From: Giardia muris
Lineage: Eukaryota; Fornicata; Diplomonadida; Hexamitidae
Direction: 5' to 3'
Length of the DNA stretch: 64,000 bases
Assembly: GCA_006247105.1 (NCBI GenBank)
Contig: CM016925.1
Location: 2,666,001 to 2,730,000, forward strand
The translations under genes were made by a program, and so were the position numbers. Positions 63,127 to 64,000 of this stretch are shown piece after piece. Numbering within the stretch: position 1 is the first letter of the stretch; every line of letters begins with the position of its first letter. A model generated the notes under the pieces. The model made no database searches and was not told the origin of the DNA. It saw only the letters and a list, made by a program, of their open reading frames with translations.

Positions 63127-63831
63127 ATGTCAGCCCTTCGTGAGTCTTTGGTACGTTATGACCCTCCGATGCAGGCCGCTGCCGCGAAGGAGAAACAGAA
63201 GAGGGCGAAGGCCTCACAGGCCGCTAACCAAGGGAATAAGGCGACACTTCAAGCCGAAGACATCCTTAACTCGATCCTTCCACCTCGTACTTTCGAGCAA
63301 GATGGTGAGCAATGGGTCCAGTTCGTCTCTAGTACTCCAGCGACTCGTCTCGACGTCCTAAATCTTCAGGAGAGGTTGGATCAGCAGCTCAAGGTTCGCC
63401 AGGCCAGAGAGATGGGGTTATGTCCAATACGAGAAGACATTTACGGGCAATGCTTCGATGAACTTATCAGGCACGTTGCGATCAATTGTGCCGAGCGTGG
63501 GGTCCTTCTAACTCGCGTCCGTGACGAGATGCGGATGACCGTGGCGGCTTATCAGACTCTCTATGAGTCCGCGGTTGCGTTTGGGATACGAAAGACCTTA
63601 TTGGCGGAACAGGGGAAGGCGGAGATGAAGACGAGGATTGAGGATCTTGAAGGGGAGAACGAGCGTCTGAAGCGTCAATTAGCCGAGCATAAGGCGCGTC
63701 TTGACGCGGCCGAACGGACTGAGGCGGAGCGGCGTGCGCTTGATGAGAAGAGGCATGCCGAGGAGGTTGTCTTCTTGAAGAAGCAAGTCGTCCAACTTAA
63801 GTCGCAATTGGAGAACATCTTATCTGTTTGA
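63127..63831 (+). CDS. DNALI1: axonemal dynein light intermediate chain (DNALI1/p28)
   Basis: A protein of 234 residues with strong family identity: LNSILPPRTFEQDGEQWVQFVSSTPATRLDVLNLQERLDQQLKVRQAREMGLCPIREDIYGQCFDELIRHVAINCAERGVLLTRVRDEMRMTVAAYQTLYESAVAFGIRK, then a coiled-coil tail (about 165-234). It is a light intermediate chain of inner-arm dyneins in flagella. It starts 3 bases after the uL29 stop (TAAAAAATG), so its initiator is the A-run around the stop codon. The C-terminal tail is intact. Confidence 0.95.
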   Translation: MSALRESLVRYDPPMQAAAAKEKQKRAKASQAANQGNKATLQAEDILNSILPPRTFEQDGEQWVQFVSSTPATRLDVLNLQERLDQQLKVRQAREMGLCPIREDIYGQCFDELIRHVAINCAERGVLLTRVRDEMRMTVAAYQTLYESAVAFGIRKTLLAEQGKAEMKTRIEDLEGENERLKRQLAEHKARLDAAERTEAERRALDEKRHAEEVVFLKKQVVQLKSQLENILSV

Positions 63832-63859
63832 GCTCTAAATGAGAGCAGCTGACTGTTCT

Positions 63860-64000
63860 CTATTGTTCGGAGATGAGTTCGAGTAATGCGAGTGCGAGGT
63901 AAATGTCCGGGCTAGTGATACGGCCACTCATGTTTCGATGCAACTCGATGGTCTCAAACGGTGCCACATGTAATGGGAACAAGCTAGGAGGGCAAAGAAG
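63860..64000 (-). CDS. C-terminal end of an unrecognised gene (cut by window edge)
   Basis: An open minus-strand frame runs from the window edge to the TAG at 63860-63862. The 46 visible codons read LFPLHVAPFETIELHRNMSGRITSPDIYLALALLELISEQ towards the end, with codon use like the neighbours. It is too short to name. It ends 28 bp past the DNALI1 stop, so the genes are convergent. Confidence 0.6.
   Translation of the reverse strand, partial: LLCPPSLFPLHVAPFETIELHRNMSGRITSPDIYLALALLELISEQ

Noticed and set aside
1..64000. tRNA, rRNA, CRISPR, transposon or retrotransposon
   Set aside because: No B-box with matching A-box in a gap, no repeat-spacer array, no transposase. The only reverse transcriptase shows telomerase motifs and no endonuclease or ribonuclease H.

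Overview
The window reads as nuclear DNA of a diplomonad, most likely a Giardia species. The evidence is eukaryotic gene content (Pol III largest subunit, capping enzyme, telomerase, 80S ribosomal proteins, axonemal dynein parts), almost no introns, intergenic gaps of 3 to about 130 bp, A/T-rich tracts directly in front of start codons, many ankyrin and NEK-like proteins, and above all an HSP90 gene that stops at a splice donor followed by the Giardia RNA-processing motif. I cannot name the species from sequence alone. Base composition looks near 50% G+C by eye.

Layout. 1-7.3 kb: the end of a Pro/Gln-rich protein, a 930-bp gene-free gap, a large membrane sulfatase-fold enzyme, an Sds3/BRMS1-like coiled coil, an unknown 694-residue protein and eS28. 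7.4-11.4 kb: a fusion of a decayed DDX3/Ded1-type helicase, a decayed kinase and an ankyrin tail, then eL14, a small membrane protein and uS10. 11.5-27.4 kb: RPC1, a kinesin with a Cys cluster, telomerase reverse transcriptase, a TPR protein, mRNA guanylyltransferase and an ankyrin-RING protein. 27.4-38.5 kb: a 2780-residue Spt6-like protein, Ddi1, an AT-hook protein and type II pantothenate kinase. 38.4-45.3 kb: a NEK-like pseudokinase with ankyrin repeats, the N-terminal half of HSP90 (trans-spliced in Giardia), a beta-helix protein, a Rad6-like E2, a thioredoxin and an unknown protein. 45.3-59.2 kb: a large unknown protein, Rrp9, GPN1, an ESCRT-III protein, two all-ankyrin proteins, a DUF4200-type coiled coil and a CMGC kinase. 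59.6-64 kb: DRC1, eS17, an IQ protein, uL29, the axonemal dynein light intermediate chain, and the end of a further gene.

How the genes relate. Several encode parts of the flagellar apparatus (DRC1, DNALI1-like chain, DUF4200-type coiled coil, kinesin). Others cover transcription and RNA (RPC1, Spt6-like, capping enzyme, GPN1, Rrp9), translation (eS28, eL14, uS10, eS17, uL29), protein turnover (E2, ankyrin-RING, Ddi1) and signalling scaffolds (ankyrin proteins, pseudokinases). There is no operon logic. Genes alternate strands, divergent pairs share promoters of 8-46 bp between start codons, and convergent pairs overlap or nearly touch.

Most notable: (1) the hspN half-gene with donor, GU-rich segment and processing motif, and no hspC exon in the window; (2) the pseudo-helicase/pseudokinase/ankyrin fusion; (3) the 8-bp divergent TERT/TPR start region and the 33-bp TERT/kinesin tail overlap; (4) the large membrane sulfatase-fold enzyme. 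Start codons were set at ATG. Several longer open frames open only at TTG or lie upstream of an A-rich initiator and were trimmed.
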